Position numbers and translations under genes: made by a program. The notes beneath the pieces are model-generated. The model ran no database searches, had not been told where the DNA came from, and saw only the letters and a program-made list of their open reading frames with translations. A DNA stretch of 64,000 nucleotides, from assembly GCF_036013525.1 (NCBI RefSeq), contig NZ_CP107853.1, positions 5,456,001 to 5,520,000 of the forward strand, read 5' to 3'. Numbering within the stretch: position 1 is the first letter of the stretch; each line of letters opens with the position of its first letter. This document shows, piece by piece, positions 36,539 through 43,679 of this stretch. The DNA is from Nonomuraea sp. NBC_00507. Its GTDB lineage: Bacteria; Actinomycetota; Actinomycetes; Streptosporangiales; Streptosporangiaceae.

Positions 36539-37802
36539 GCGCCACCGGGAGCAGCGCTCCGGCCAGCGCCAGTGCGGCCGCGATGAGCAGCAGCGGGACG
36601 ACCCCCGAGCGGTACGGCGCCGCCAGCACCGCCACGCCCACGGCCGTACCGACCTGTTTGAGTGTGTTCACGATCCCGGTCGCCATCCCGACCCGGTCCA
36701 TCGGCGCGGTCAGCCCGACCTGGTTGGCCACGACGTTTCCCGCGCCGAGCCCCAGGCCGCCGAGGAACAACCCGAACATAATCGGAGTCCACGGGTCGGC
36801 CGCTGGGACGGCCATGACCAGCAGCGCGACCGCGATGACCGCCGGGCCGACCGCGATCAGCACGCCCATCGGCCACTTGTGCAGCACCCGCCCGATCGCG
36901 ACGGGCCCGATGACCGCCGCCACGCTGAAGGCCAGGAAACGTGCCCCCGCCTCCGCGGGGCTCGTGCCGAGCGGGCCCTGCACGTACAGCGTGAGGTAGG
37001 TGAACGCGCCCAGCAGGGCCGCCAGCATGAGCAGCGTCGTTGCGGAGCCGACCGCGAACACCGGGTTCCTGAACAGCCCGAAATCGATCATCGGATTGGC
37101 GGCGCGCCGCTCGACGAGCACGAACACCACCAGCAGCACCAGCCCGGCCACCAGCAAGGCCGGCAGGTCATGGATGAGCGCCGGGATGATCGCGAACAGC
37201 GCCGCTGTGATCAGCAGGATGCCGAGCGGGTCGAGATGTCCTCTGCCGCGCGACTCGGCCACCCGCTGGCGCAGCGCCACCAGGACGAACGCGCCGATGG
37301 GCAGGTTGATCAGGAAGATGGCCCGCCAGCCGAACACGCCCGTCAGCGCCCCGCCGACCACCGGCCCCAGCGTCATGGCCAACCCCGAGACCGCGCTGAA
37401 GATCCCGAGCGCCTTGCCCCGGTCCGGGCCCTCGGGGTAGACGGAGGCGATCAGCGGCGTCGTGGTGCCGTACAACGCGGAGGCGCCCAGACCCTGCACG
37501 CCCCTGGCCAGGTCCAGCAAGGGCGCCGTCGGGGCGAGCGCGCAGGCCAGCGAGGCCACGGTGAAGATCGACACGCCGACCACCAGCAACCTGCGCCTGC
37601 CGTACCTGTCCGCCAAGACCCCGGCGGGCAGCAGCGCGGCGGCCAGCGTGAGCGCGTAGGCGTCCACCACCCACTGCACCTCGGCCAGGCTCGCGCGCAA
37701 GTCGGCGCGTATGGCGGGCAACGCGATCGTCACGGCGGTCAGGTCCACCACCACGAGCACGATCGTCATGGAGGCGAGAGCGAGCACCCATCCCCGTCGC
37801 AT
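36402..37802 (-). CDS. MFS transporter, DHA2 (EmrB/QacA) type
   Basis: 466 residues from ATG 37802 (GAGGAG six bases upstream). Up to 14 hydrophobic segments. Motif A-like LADRYGRRRLLVVG after helix 2, and motif C-like GLAMTLGPVVGGALTGVFGW. Drug/proton antiporters of this type export diverse compounds. The last 45 residues (after PVALRGRPRP) are basic and proline-rich and are read antisense to the TetR remnant, so the native C-terminus was probably lost. Confidence 0.88.
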   Translation of the reverse strand: MRRGWVLALASMTIVLVVVDLTAVTIALPAIRADLRASLAEVQWVVDAYALTLAAALLPAGVLADRYGRRRLLVVGVSIFTVASLACALAPTAPLLDLARGVQGLGASALYGTTTPLIASVYPEGPDRGKALGIFSAVSGLAMTLGPVVGGALTGVFGWRAIFLINLPIGAFVLVALRQRVAESRGRGHLDPLGILLITAALFAIIPALIHDLPALLVAGLVLLVVFVLVERRAANPMIDFGLFRNPVFAVGSATTLLMLAALLGAFTYLTLYVQGPLGTSPAEAGARFLAFSVAAVIGPVAIGRVLHKWPMGVLIAVGPAVIAVALLVMAVPAADPWTPIMFGLFLGGLGLGAGNVVANQVGLTAPMDRVGMATGIVNTLKQVGTAVGVAVLAAPYRSGVVPLLLIAAALALAGALLPVALRGRPRPATPPPAAPYATAPPARPALWPRRRARNRRSSRSGPPPG

Positions 37803-37878
37803 GCGCGTCTCCTCGTGATGCGGGGGCCCCTTGAATAGTGGTACTCCCAGGACTGACCGAATGCTAGGTTTCGCAGTC

Positions 37879-38718
37879 ATGGAGATCAGGACTATCCACG
37901 CCAATGGGGTGGAGTTCGCGTATCTAACCGTCGGTGAAGGGCCGCTCGCGCTGTGCCTGCACGGCTTTCCCGACACCGCGCACACGTGGCGCCACCTGAT
38001 GCCGGCGCTGGCCGAGCGCGGTTACCGCGCGGTCGCGCCGTTCACGCGCGGTTACGCGCCCACCGAGGTCCCGGCCGACGGCGCGTACGAGGACGCCGCG
38101 CTGGTCGCCGACGTCCGTGCCCTGCACGAGGAGCTCGGCGGTGACGCCGACGCGGTCATCATCGGGCACGACTGGGGCGCCTTCCCCGTCTACCCTCTGG
38201 CCGGCCGCTTCCGGCGCGCGGTCACGCTCGCGGTGCCGCCGCCCGGGGCGCTGGCCGGCACGTTCCTCGACTACGAGCAGCTCAAGCGCTCGTTCTACAT
38301 CTTCCTCTTCCAGACCGCGCTGGCGGAGACGGCCGCCGCCGGCCCGGGCTTCCTCGAGAACCTGTGGCGCGACTGGTCCCCGGGGTACGACGCGAGCGAG
38401 GACCTGGAGTTCGTACGGCGCAGCATCGGCGCGCCCGCCAACCTGAGCGCGGCCCTCGGCTACTACCGGGCCATGCTGGGCACCACGCCGCGGTCCGGTC
38501 GCTACCCCGCCGTCGAGCCCGGGGCGACCGGGCCCGTCCTCTACCTGCACGGTGCCCAGGACGGCTGCCTGGGCGCCGACCTGGTCAAGGACGTGCTCAG
38601 CCACCTTCCGGCAGGCTCGCGGGCCGAGCTGGTGGGGGACGTCGGTCACTTCCTCCACCTCGAACGGCCCGCCGAGGTCAACCGCCTGATCCTGGACTGG
38701 CTCGGTCCCGTCTCCTGA
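37879..38718 (+). CDS. Alpha/beta hydrolase, epoxide hydrolase-like
   Basis: 279 residues from ATG 37879; ATG 37861 is also possible and neither has a ribosome binding site. Oxyanion motif LCLHGFPDTAHTW, nucleophile GHDWGAFPVY where Asp rather than Ser fits epoxide hydrolases and haloalkane dehalogenases, acid in LYLHGAQDGCLG and His in DVGHFLHLERPAEV. Soluble. Substrate unknown. Confidence 0.87.
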   Translation: MEIRTIHANGVEFAYLTVGEGPLALCLHGFPDTAHTWRHLMPALAERGYRAVAPFTRGYAPTEVPADGAYEDAALVADVRALHEELGGDADAVIIGHDWGAFPVYPLAGRFRRAVTLAVPPPGALAGTFLDYEQLKRSFYIFLFQTALAETAAAGPGFLENLWRDWSPGYDASEDLEFVRRSIGAPANLSAALGYYRAMLGTTPRSGRYPAVEPGATGPVLYLHGAQDGCLGADLVKDVLSHLPAGSRAELVGDVGHFLHLERPAEVNRLILDWLGPVS

Positions 38719-38721
38719 GCA

Positions 38722-39945
38722 TCACCCGCGGCCCTTGCGCAGGACCGCGATCACCGGGTGCCGGCCCGACAGGCTCACCCGGATCGCCTCCTCCACGGCG
38801 AACCCGTGCGGGATCCCGTCGTGGACCAGCGCCACGGCCAGCCCGTCGGCGGCCAGGACCCGCCGCACCTCACGCCACAGCAGGCCGAGGTCCCGGGCGA
38901 GCAGCCCCCTCGGCGGCACCTGGCGCCCCCAGGGCGGGTTCACCAGCACGCGCTCGGCGCCGCCGTCGGGTATGGGGATCCGCCCGCCATCCGCCAGACC
39001 CCACCCGAACGGCGACCCGACGCCTCCGGCCGCCCTACCGCCCGCAGGTGCCGACTCGCCGCGTCCGGTCGGCCGGCCGCCCGCTGGCGTCGGCTTGCTG
39101 GATGGTGGTGCGCTTGCCGGAGGTCGCCCGCCTTCGATGGGCGATCGACTCGTCAGGGCCGCGTGGGCGTTGGCGGCGGCGGCCGAGAGCGCGGCCGGGT
39201 CGTGATCGAAGCCCAGCAGCCGCAGGTGCGGCGCGAGCGCGTGCGCCTCGATCAGCGTGGTTCCCGCGCCGCAGCACGGGTCGAGCACCGTGTCCGCGCC
39301 CTCCAGTCGCGCCAGCTCCGCCATGGCGGCCGCCACCGGTGGATGGAGCGTGCCCCGAATGGACGCCGTCTTGTACGGCCTGCGATGCAGCGGCCGGTGG
39401 GCCGGCCGCAGCGCGATGACGGCCTGCTCGCCCTCGATCGTGACCCGCCACGACATCGCGTCCAGCGGTGGCCGTCCACCCCCACTCCTGGAGTGGTACG
39501 GCGCCCGCAGCGCCCGCGCCAGCTCGGCCCCGACCGCGTCCTCGATCTCGAACCTCGTGTAATTGCGCCGCCCCACGAACGACGCCGACACCTCCAGCCC
39601 ACGACCCGCCAGCCCACGACCCGCCGGCCCCCGACCCGCTGGCCCAGCACCCGCTCCCAACTGCGCACCGCCCAGGCGCGCCAGCCGGGCCGCGTCCACC
39701 TCCCGCGCCGCCTCGGCCAGCCGGGCGAGCGCCGTGCGGCCGGGGCCGATCCCGTCCACCACGGCACCGGCCAGCAGCACATCGTCCGCCATACGTAGTC
39801 CCATGAGCCCGGCCTCGTCCGCGGCCTCGAACCACACCTCGCGATGCCGCACCCCGCGCACCACGCCCAGCCGGGAACGCCGAATCTCCGTGGCCACCAA
39901 GGGCTCGATGCCGTGCACCGCCCTGGCCACGGCAAAAGTATGCAC
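38722..39945 (-). CDS. TRM11-family (THUMP-type) SAM-dependent methyltransferase
   Basis: About 407 residues from GTG 39945, with AGAAGGA just upstream; GTG 39960 is possible. An N-terminal THUMP-like part (FAVARAVHGIEPLVATEIRR) precedes the methyltransferase domain: TVLDPCCGAGTTLIEAHALA and the NPPW motif RVLVNPPWGRQ, typical of base N-methylation of RNA guanine. Two oddities: a four-copy 15-bp repeat coding Ala-Gly-Arg-Gly-type residues (39596-39655), and an approximately 50-residue Pro/Gly/Ala insert inside the catalytic domain between the SAM motif and NPPW. Probably modifies tRNA or rRNA. Confidence 0.8.
   Translation of the reverse strand: MHTFAVARAVHGIEPLVATEIRRSRLGVVRGVRHREVWFEAADEAGLMGLRMADDVLLAGAVVDGIGPGRTALARLAEAAREVDAARLARLGGAQLGAGAGPAGRGPAGRGLAGRGLEVSASFVGRRNYTRFEIEDAVGAELARALRAPYHSRSGGGRPPLDAMSWRVTIEGEQAVIALRPAHRPLHRRPYKTASIRGTLHPPVAAAMAELARLEGADTVLDPCCGAGTTLIEAHALAPHLRLLGFDHDPAALSAAAANAHAALTSRSPIEGGRPPASAPPSSKPTPAGGRPTGRGESAPAGGRAAGGVGSPFGWGLADGGRIPIPDGGAERVLVNPPWGRQVPPRGLLARDLGLLWREVRRVLAADGLAVALVHDGIPHGFAVEEAIRVSLSGRHPVIAVLRKGRG
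39596..39655. repeat. Four in-frame 15-bp tandem repeats inside the methyltransferase gene
   Basis: Units AGCCCACGACCCGCC (39596 and 39611, identical), then GGCCCCCGACCCGCT (39626) and GGCCCAGCACCCGCT (39641). The reading frame is kept; on the protein they give repeated xAGRG pentapeptides between the THUMP part and the catalytic domain. Confidence 0.85.
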
Positions 39946-40138
39946 GTGTCCTTCTCCCACGTCGCGAACCCGGGACGGCGGTCGCTCAGCCGTCCCGCAT
40001 CGCCGGCGGTGGGGTGTCCGCGACCCGCCGACGGCTCGCTAACGCAGGTAGAAGAAGGTCATGGCGATCACCATAGGTCCGGCCGCCACCTCCCGCCACC
40101 CGTTTTCCAGGCCCTACGTACGCCGTACGTCATAACCA

Positions 40139-40157
40139 TTGACGTAAGTGGCCGCTT
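40139..40157 (+). promoter_or_regulatory. Motif upstream of P450 gene 2 (copy 2 of 2)
   Basis: TTGACGTAAGTGGCCGCTT starts 36 bases before the ATG at 40175. It differs from the copy at 34964 at two positions and keeps AAGTG-n4-type symmetry with one mismatch. Just upstream is a separate perfect palindrome, ACGTACG-C-CGTACGT (40116-40130). Confidence 0.6.
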
Positions 40158-40174
40158 TTCCGAATGATGGCCTT

Positions 40175-41416
40175 ATGAGCGTCCTCGACTTCGACCTGTC
40201 GGACCGTGACTTCTGGGCCAGGCCCATGGAACAGCGCGAGGAGGCGTTCGACCGCCTGCGTGCCCGCGCCACCCCCGCGTTCTTCGAAGAGATGGACATC
40301 GGCTTCGCCCCCAAGGGTCCGGGCTACTACGCGCTGGTCAAGCACGCCGATATTCTGGATGCCAGCCGCAACCCGGAGATCTTCTGCTCGGGTGACGGTG
40401 GAGCGACGGGCATTCCGGACATGCCAGCGGAATTCGCCGAGTACTTCGGCTCGATGATCAACATGGACGACCCGCGGCACGCCAGGCTCCGCAGGATCGT
40501 CTCCCGTGCCTTCACTCCCAAGATGATCAAGCAGTTCGAGTCGGACGTCGAGGCGGCGGCGGTCGGCATCGTGGACGACCTGCTCGCCAAGGGGCCCGGC
40601 TGCGACTTCGTGACCGAGGTGGCCGCCCGCCTGCCCTTGAAGATCATCTGCGATATGATGGGCATCCCGGAAAGCGACTACAAGTTCGTCTTCGACCGCT
40701 CGAACACGATCCTCGGCGGCTTCGACGCCGAATACGGCGGCACCGACGTCAGCGAGATCGCCACCCGCCTGCTCAACGCCGGGATGGAGCTGCAGCAACT
40801 CGTGCAGGACCTGGCCGCCCACCGTGCCGAGCACCCCACCGACGACCTGACGTCGTCCCTGGTCAACGCCAACATCGACGGCGAGCGGCTCACCATGCAG
40901 GAGCTCGGGTCGTTCTTCATCCTGCTCGTCGTGGCCGGCAACGAGACCACGAGGAACGCCATCTCGTACGGCCTGCGCCTGCTCACCAAGAACCCCGACC
41001 AGCGCGCCCTCTGGCTGCAGGACCTCGACGGCCATGCCCCCGGGGCCGTGGAGGAGATCGTCCGCCTGGCCTCCCCGGTGAACTTCATGCGCCGCAAGGT
41101 CACCAGAGACTTCGAGATGAACGGCAACCTCTACCGCAAGGGCGAGAAGGCGGTGCTGTTCTACTGGGCCGCGAACCGGGACGAGTCCGTGTTCGCGAAC
41201 CCGTACCGCTTCGACATCACCCGCACCCCCAACCCGCACGTCGGCTTCGGCGGCCCGGGCCCGCACTTCTGCCTCGGCTCGCACCTGGCCCGGCGGGAGA
41301 TCACGGTGATGTTCCGCGAGCTGCTGCGCCGCGTCCCGCAGATCGAGGCGGGCAAGCCGGACCGGCTGCACTCCATGTTCATCAACGGCATCAAGCACAT
41401 GGAGTGCACGTTTTAG
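40175..41416 (+). CDS. Cytochrome P450 (2)
   Basis: 413 residues from ATG 40175. I-helix FILLVVAGNETTRNAISYGL, ExxR in VEEIVRLASPVNFMRRKVTR, heme loop GFGGPGPHFCLGSHLARREI. Closely similar along its length to P450 1 (shared YFGSMINMDDPRHARLRRIV and KIICDMMGIP-type segments), so a paralogue. Same upstream motif at the same distance suggests common control. Stops three bases before the convergent gene at 41420. Confidence 0.9.
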   Translation: MSVLDFDLSDRDFWARPMEQREEAFDRLRARATPAFFEEMDIGFAPKGPGYYALVKHADILDASRNPEIFCSGDGGATGIPDMPAEFAEYFGSMINMDDPRHARLRRIVSRAFTPKMIKQFESDVEAAAVGIVDDLLAKGPGCDFVTEVAARLPLKIICDMMGIPESDYKFVFDRSNTILGGFDAEYGGTDVSEIATRLLNAGMELQQLVQDLAAHRAEHPTDDLTSSLVNANIDGERLTMQELGSFFILLVVAGNETTRNAISYGLRLLTKNPDQRALWLQDLDGHAPGAVEEIVRLASPVNFMRRKVTRDFEMNGNLYRKGEKAVLFYWAANRDESVFANPYRFDITRTPNPHVGFGGPGPHFCLGSHLARREITVMFRELLRRVPQIEAGKPDRLHSMFINGIKHMECTF

Positions 41417-41419
41417 CGT

Positions 41420-43213
41420 TTAGCCCTGCGTGGAGAGCCTGAGCTGGTTCATCACCGTGCGGATGTCGGGCAGGAGCTGCTTGCTGTCCGACGGGATCGA
41501 CATGTAGACGATCGCCGGGACGCTGCCGCCGGTGTTGATCGCCATCGTGACGATCGTGGCCTTCTCGGTCTCCGACGTCAGCGAGTACGCGATCAGCCGG
41601 CCCGTCTGGTCGCCCACCTTGATCGGCTGCTGGGCGATCTTGCGGACCTTGTTGTCCGCAGGGAAGAAGCGCTTGCGGGCGGTCAGCACCACCTGCTTGA
41701 TGACCGGCTCCAGGTTGTCCTGCTCGTAGTACGAGGCCAGCTTCGGCATGAGCGGGCCCGACATGAGCTGGGCGTACCGCTCGGGCGCGACCTCGACGTA
41801 CTGGCGGGTGTCGAAACCGAACGTGCCCTTGACCGTGACGCGCTGGTCCAGCTGCCACTTGCCGCCGAGGCGCGGGACGGAGATCCCCGCGGCGGCGTCC
41901 GGCACCCTGCCGAGGACGGGGGAGGCCTTGCCGGGGTAGGCCGGCAGCTTGCCGATCGTCGTCGAGGACTTGGTGGCGCTCGGCTTCGGCGAGGCCGTGG
42001 GCTGGCCGGAGGCGACGGCGGAGGTCGGGTCCTCACCGGCCAGCGGGCCCGCGAGGAACGCCCACAACAGCGCGATGACCAGCGCGACCGCCACGGACCC
42101 GCCGAGGGCGTAGATCCAGACGGGCCTGCCCTCGCCCTCGTCGTCGTCCAGGACTTCCTGGTCGCCCATGGCCTGGTAGTTCTCGCCGAAGACGGTGTTC
42201 CAGAGCTCCTGCTGGCGCTCGGGCGGAGGGGTGCGGGAGCCGCTGATCTGGCCCGCCGTCACGAACCGGTGCTCCGGGTCCGAGGGGTCGCGGCTCAGGT
42301 TGGAGCCCGGGCGGGATGCCGGAGACTCGTTGCCGTCCTCGGTGGGGGGCGTGCCTATATGGGTGGAATCCATCGGGGTGGAGGGGACCGCGCGATCGTT
42401 GAGCTGGTTCCCGGAGTGCTGGGCGGGGTGGGGCTGGGGCGGTGGGCCGTGGGGTGCGGACAGCGCGTCGTGCGGCGGGGGTCCGGCCGGGGCGGCCTGG
42501 TCGTACGCCGCCGTGCGCGGGTCCGGCGCCTGGCTCGCATGGCCGCGCTCGCCCTGCGGCCAGGGGGCCGGGGCGGACAGGTTGGACCAGGCGCCGGGGG
42601 CCGGGGTCGGCGGCTGCGCCCACGCGGGCACCGGGTCCGGCACGGGAGGCTGCGCTCCCCCGGAGTTGAACCCGGCATCGGCACGCGAGCCGGCCGGGGC
42701 GGACGGTCCGGCGGCATGCTGTGGCGCGGCCTCGGGCCACGAGGTTGGCACGTCCTGGGGCTCCGCCCAGGACGCGGGTCCACCCTGCGGGGAGACGTTC
42801 GGCGACGATGACGATGGTCCGGGCTGCGGTGCGGCGTCGGGCCAGGAAGAGGACGGTCCGGGCTGCGGTGCGGCGTCGGGCCAGGACGTCGGCATGTCCT
42901 GGCGCGGCGGCTCCGGCCAGCCGGCGTCCTTACGCGGTGGCTCGGGCCAGCCCGCGTCCTGGCGGGGCGGCTCCGGCCAGGACGGGCCGGAGTCCTGGCG
43001 GGCGGCGTCGCGGCGCGGCTCGGGGCGTGACGGCTCGGGCCAGGATGCGTCCTGGCGCGGCGGCTCCGGCCAGGCGGGGTCCTGGTGCGCGGCCGGCCGC
43101 GGGGTCTCCGGCCACGACGTCGGCACGTCGGACGCGGGGGAGCCCGGCCACGGAGAGGGAGACGACTCAGGCCAGGATGGGGGCAGGTGAGGTCCGGAGT
43201 TATCCGTTGCCAT
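41420..43213 (-). CDS. Membrane protein with Trp/Pro-rich repeat region
   Basis: 597 residues from ATG 43213 (GGGAGGG upstream); in-frame ATGs at 43279 and 43408 are less likely. Residues 10-260 are disordered and dominated by repeated WPEPPRQDA/SWPDAAPQPGPSS-type units. One transmembrane helix follows (VWIYALGGSVAVALVIALLW), then a Ser/Thr/Pro spacer and an extracellular domain of about 150 residues (ISVPRLGGKWQLDQRVTVKG, VLTARKRFFPADNKVRKIAQ). No enzymatic motif. Long cytoplasmic tail plus sensor-like exterior suggests envelope function; family unknown. Confidence 0.75.
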   Translation of the reverse strand: MATDNSGPHLPPSWPESSPSPWPGSPASDVPTSWPETPRPAAHQDPAWPEPPRQDASWPEPSRPEPRRDAARQDSGPSWPEPPRQDAGWPEPPRKDAGWPEPPRQDMPTSWPDAAPQPGPSSSWPDAAPQPGPSSSSPNVSPQGGPASWAEPQDVPTSWPEAAPQHAAGPSAPAGSRADAGFNSGGAQPPVPDPVPAWAQPPTPAPGAWSNLSAPAPWPQGERGHASQAPDPRTAAYDQAAPAGPPPHDALSAPHGPPPQPHPAQHSGNQLNDRAVPSTPMDSTHIGTPPTEDGNESPASRPGSNLSRDPSDPEHRFVTAGQISGSRTPPPERQQELWNTVFGENYQAMGDQEVLDDDEGEGRPVWIYALGGSVAVALVIALLWAFLAGPLAGEDPTSAVASGQPTASPKPSATKSSTTIGKLPAYPGKASPVLGRVPDAAAGISVPRLGGKWQLDQRVTVKGTFGFDTRQYVEVAPERYAQLMSGPLMPKLASYYEQDNLEPVIKQVVLTARKRFFPADNKVRKIAQQPIKVGDQTGRLIAYSLTSETEKATIVTMAINTGGSVPAIVYMSIPSDSKQLLPDIRTVMNQLRLSTQG

Positions 43214-43552
43214 TGCTGCCGGCCCTCCCGAAGTTGTGTCCGGATCAACCCTTATATCCGGATTTGACGTACCAGGCATGATCTCATGGGATTTTCCAGG
43301 AGATGCCGGTGGTTCCGCAGCGAAACGAGTGAAGCCATGAGGATCGGTGGGCGGATCCTGCAAGGGCAGGCCGTCCTCCGGTCGATCAGGCTTAGCTCGG
43401 TACACCACGGCGACAAGGGTATTCTTGAGGGACGAATGAGGTCACAACGGATACATCACCATCAGGTCTCGCTGGACCTGAAGGGTCCATTGTGCATGCG
43501 CACCTCGATCGAGAACCTGCATTCATCCGAAGAGGTGCGCTAGGCTTGACAC

Positions 43553-43597
43553 ATGCGTTCCGCGACCCTGCTTCTTAGCGGGCCGCGACGGCCCTGA
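43553..43597 (+). CDS. leuS leader peptide (candidate)
   Basis: ATG 43553 encodes [14 protein letters not shown], with three consecutive Leu codons CTG-CTT-CTT; CTT is rare in this genome. A plausible -10 (TAGGCT, 43541-43546) sits six bases before the ATG, suggesting leaderless translation. Hairpins and a T-run follow before leuS. This is the arrangement of ribosome-mediated attenuation by leucyl-tRNA supply. The preceding interval 43214-43552 shows no convincing gene. Confidence 0.65.
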   Translation: MRSATLLLSGPRRP

Positions 43598-43646
43598 GAT
43601 CTCGCCGTCGCGGCTACCCCTCGTCGTGTGCACGGGGGGTTTTCTT
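43560..43646 (+). promoter_or_regulatory. Candidate transcription attenuator before leuS
   Basis: Hairpin A pairs 43582-43592 with 43604-43614 (11 bp, core GCCGCGACGGC). An overlapping weaker stem pairs CCGC 43560-43563 with GCGG 43579-43582. A terminator-like element follows: CCCC 43617-43620 and CGTG 43625-43628 pair with CACG 43631-43634 and the following G run, then TTTTCTT (43640-43646). Stalling at the Leu codons would cover the first stem and change folding of the rest. Exact alternative pairing needs folding analysis. Confidence 0.6.
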
Positions 43647-43679
43647 ATGGGTCCGAATCAAGCCAGAAGGACAGTAGCC

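Noticed and set aside
43436..43543. 35-codon ORF before the leuS leader
   Set aside because: It has a start codon but no ribosome binding site or motif, and its end overlaps the candidate leuS promoter.
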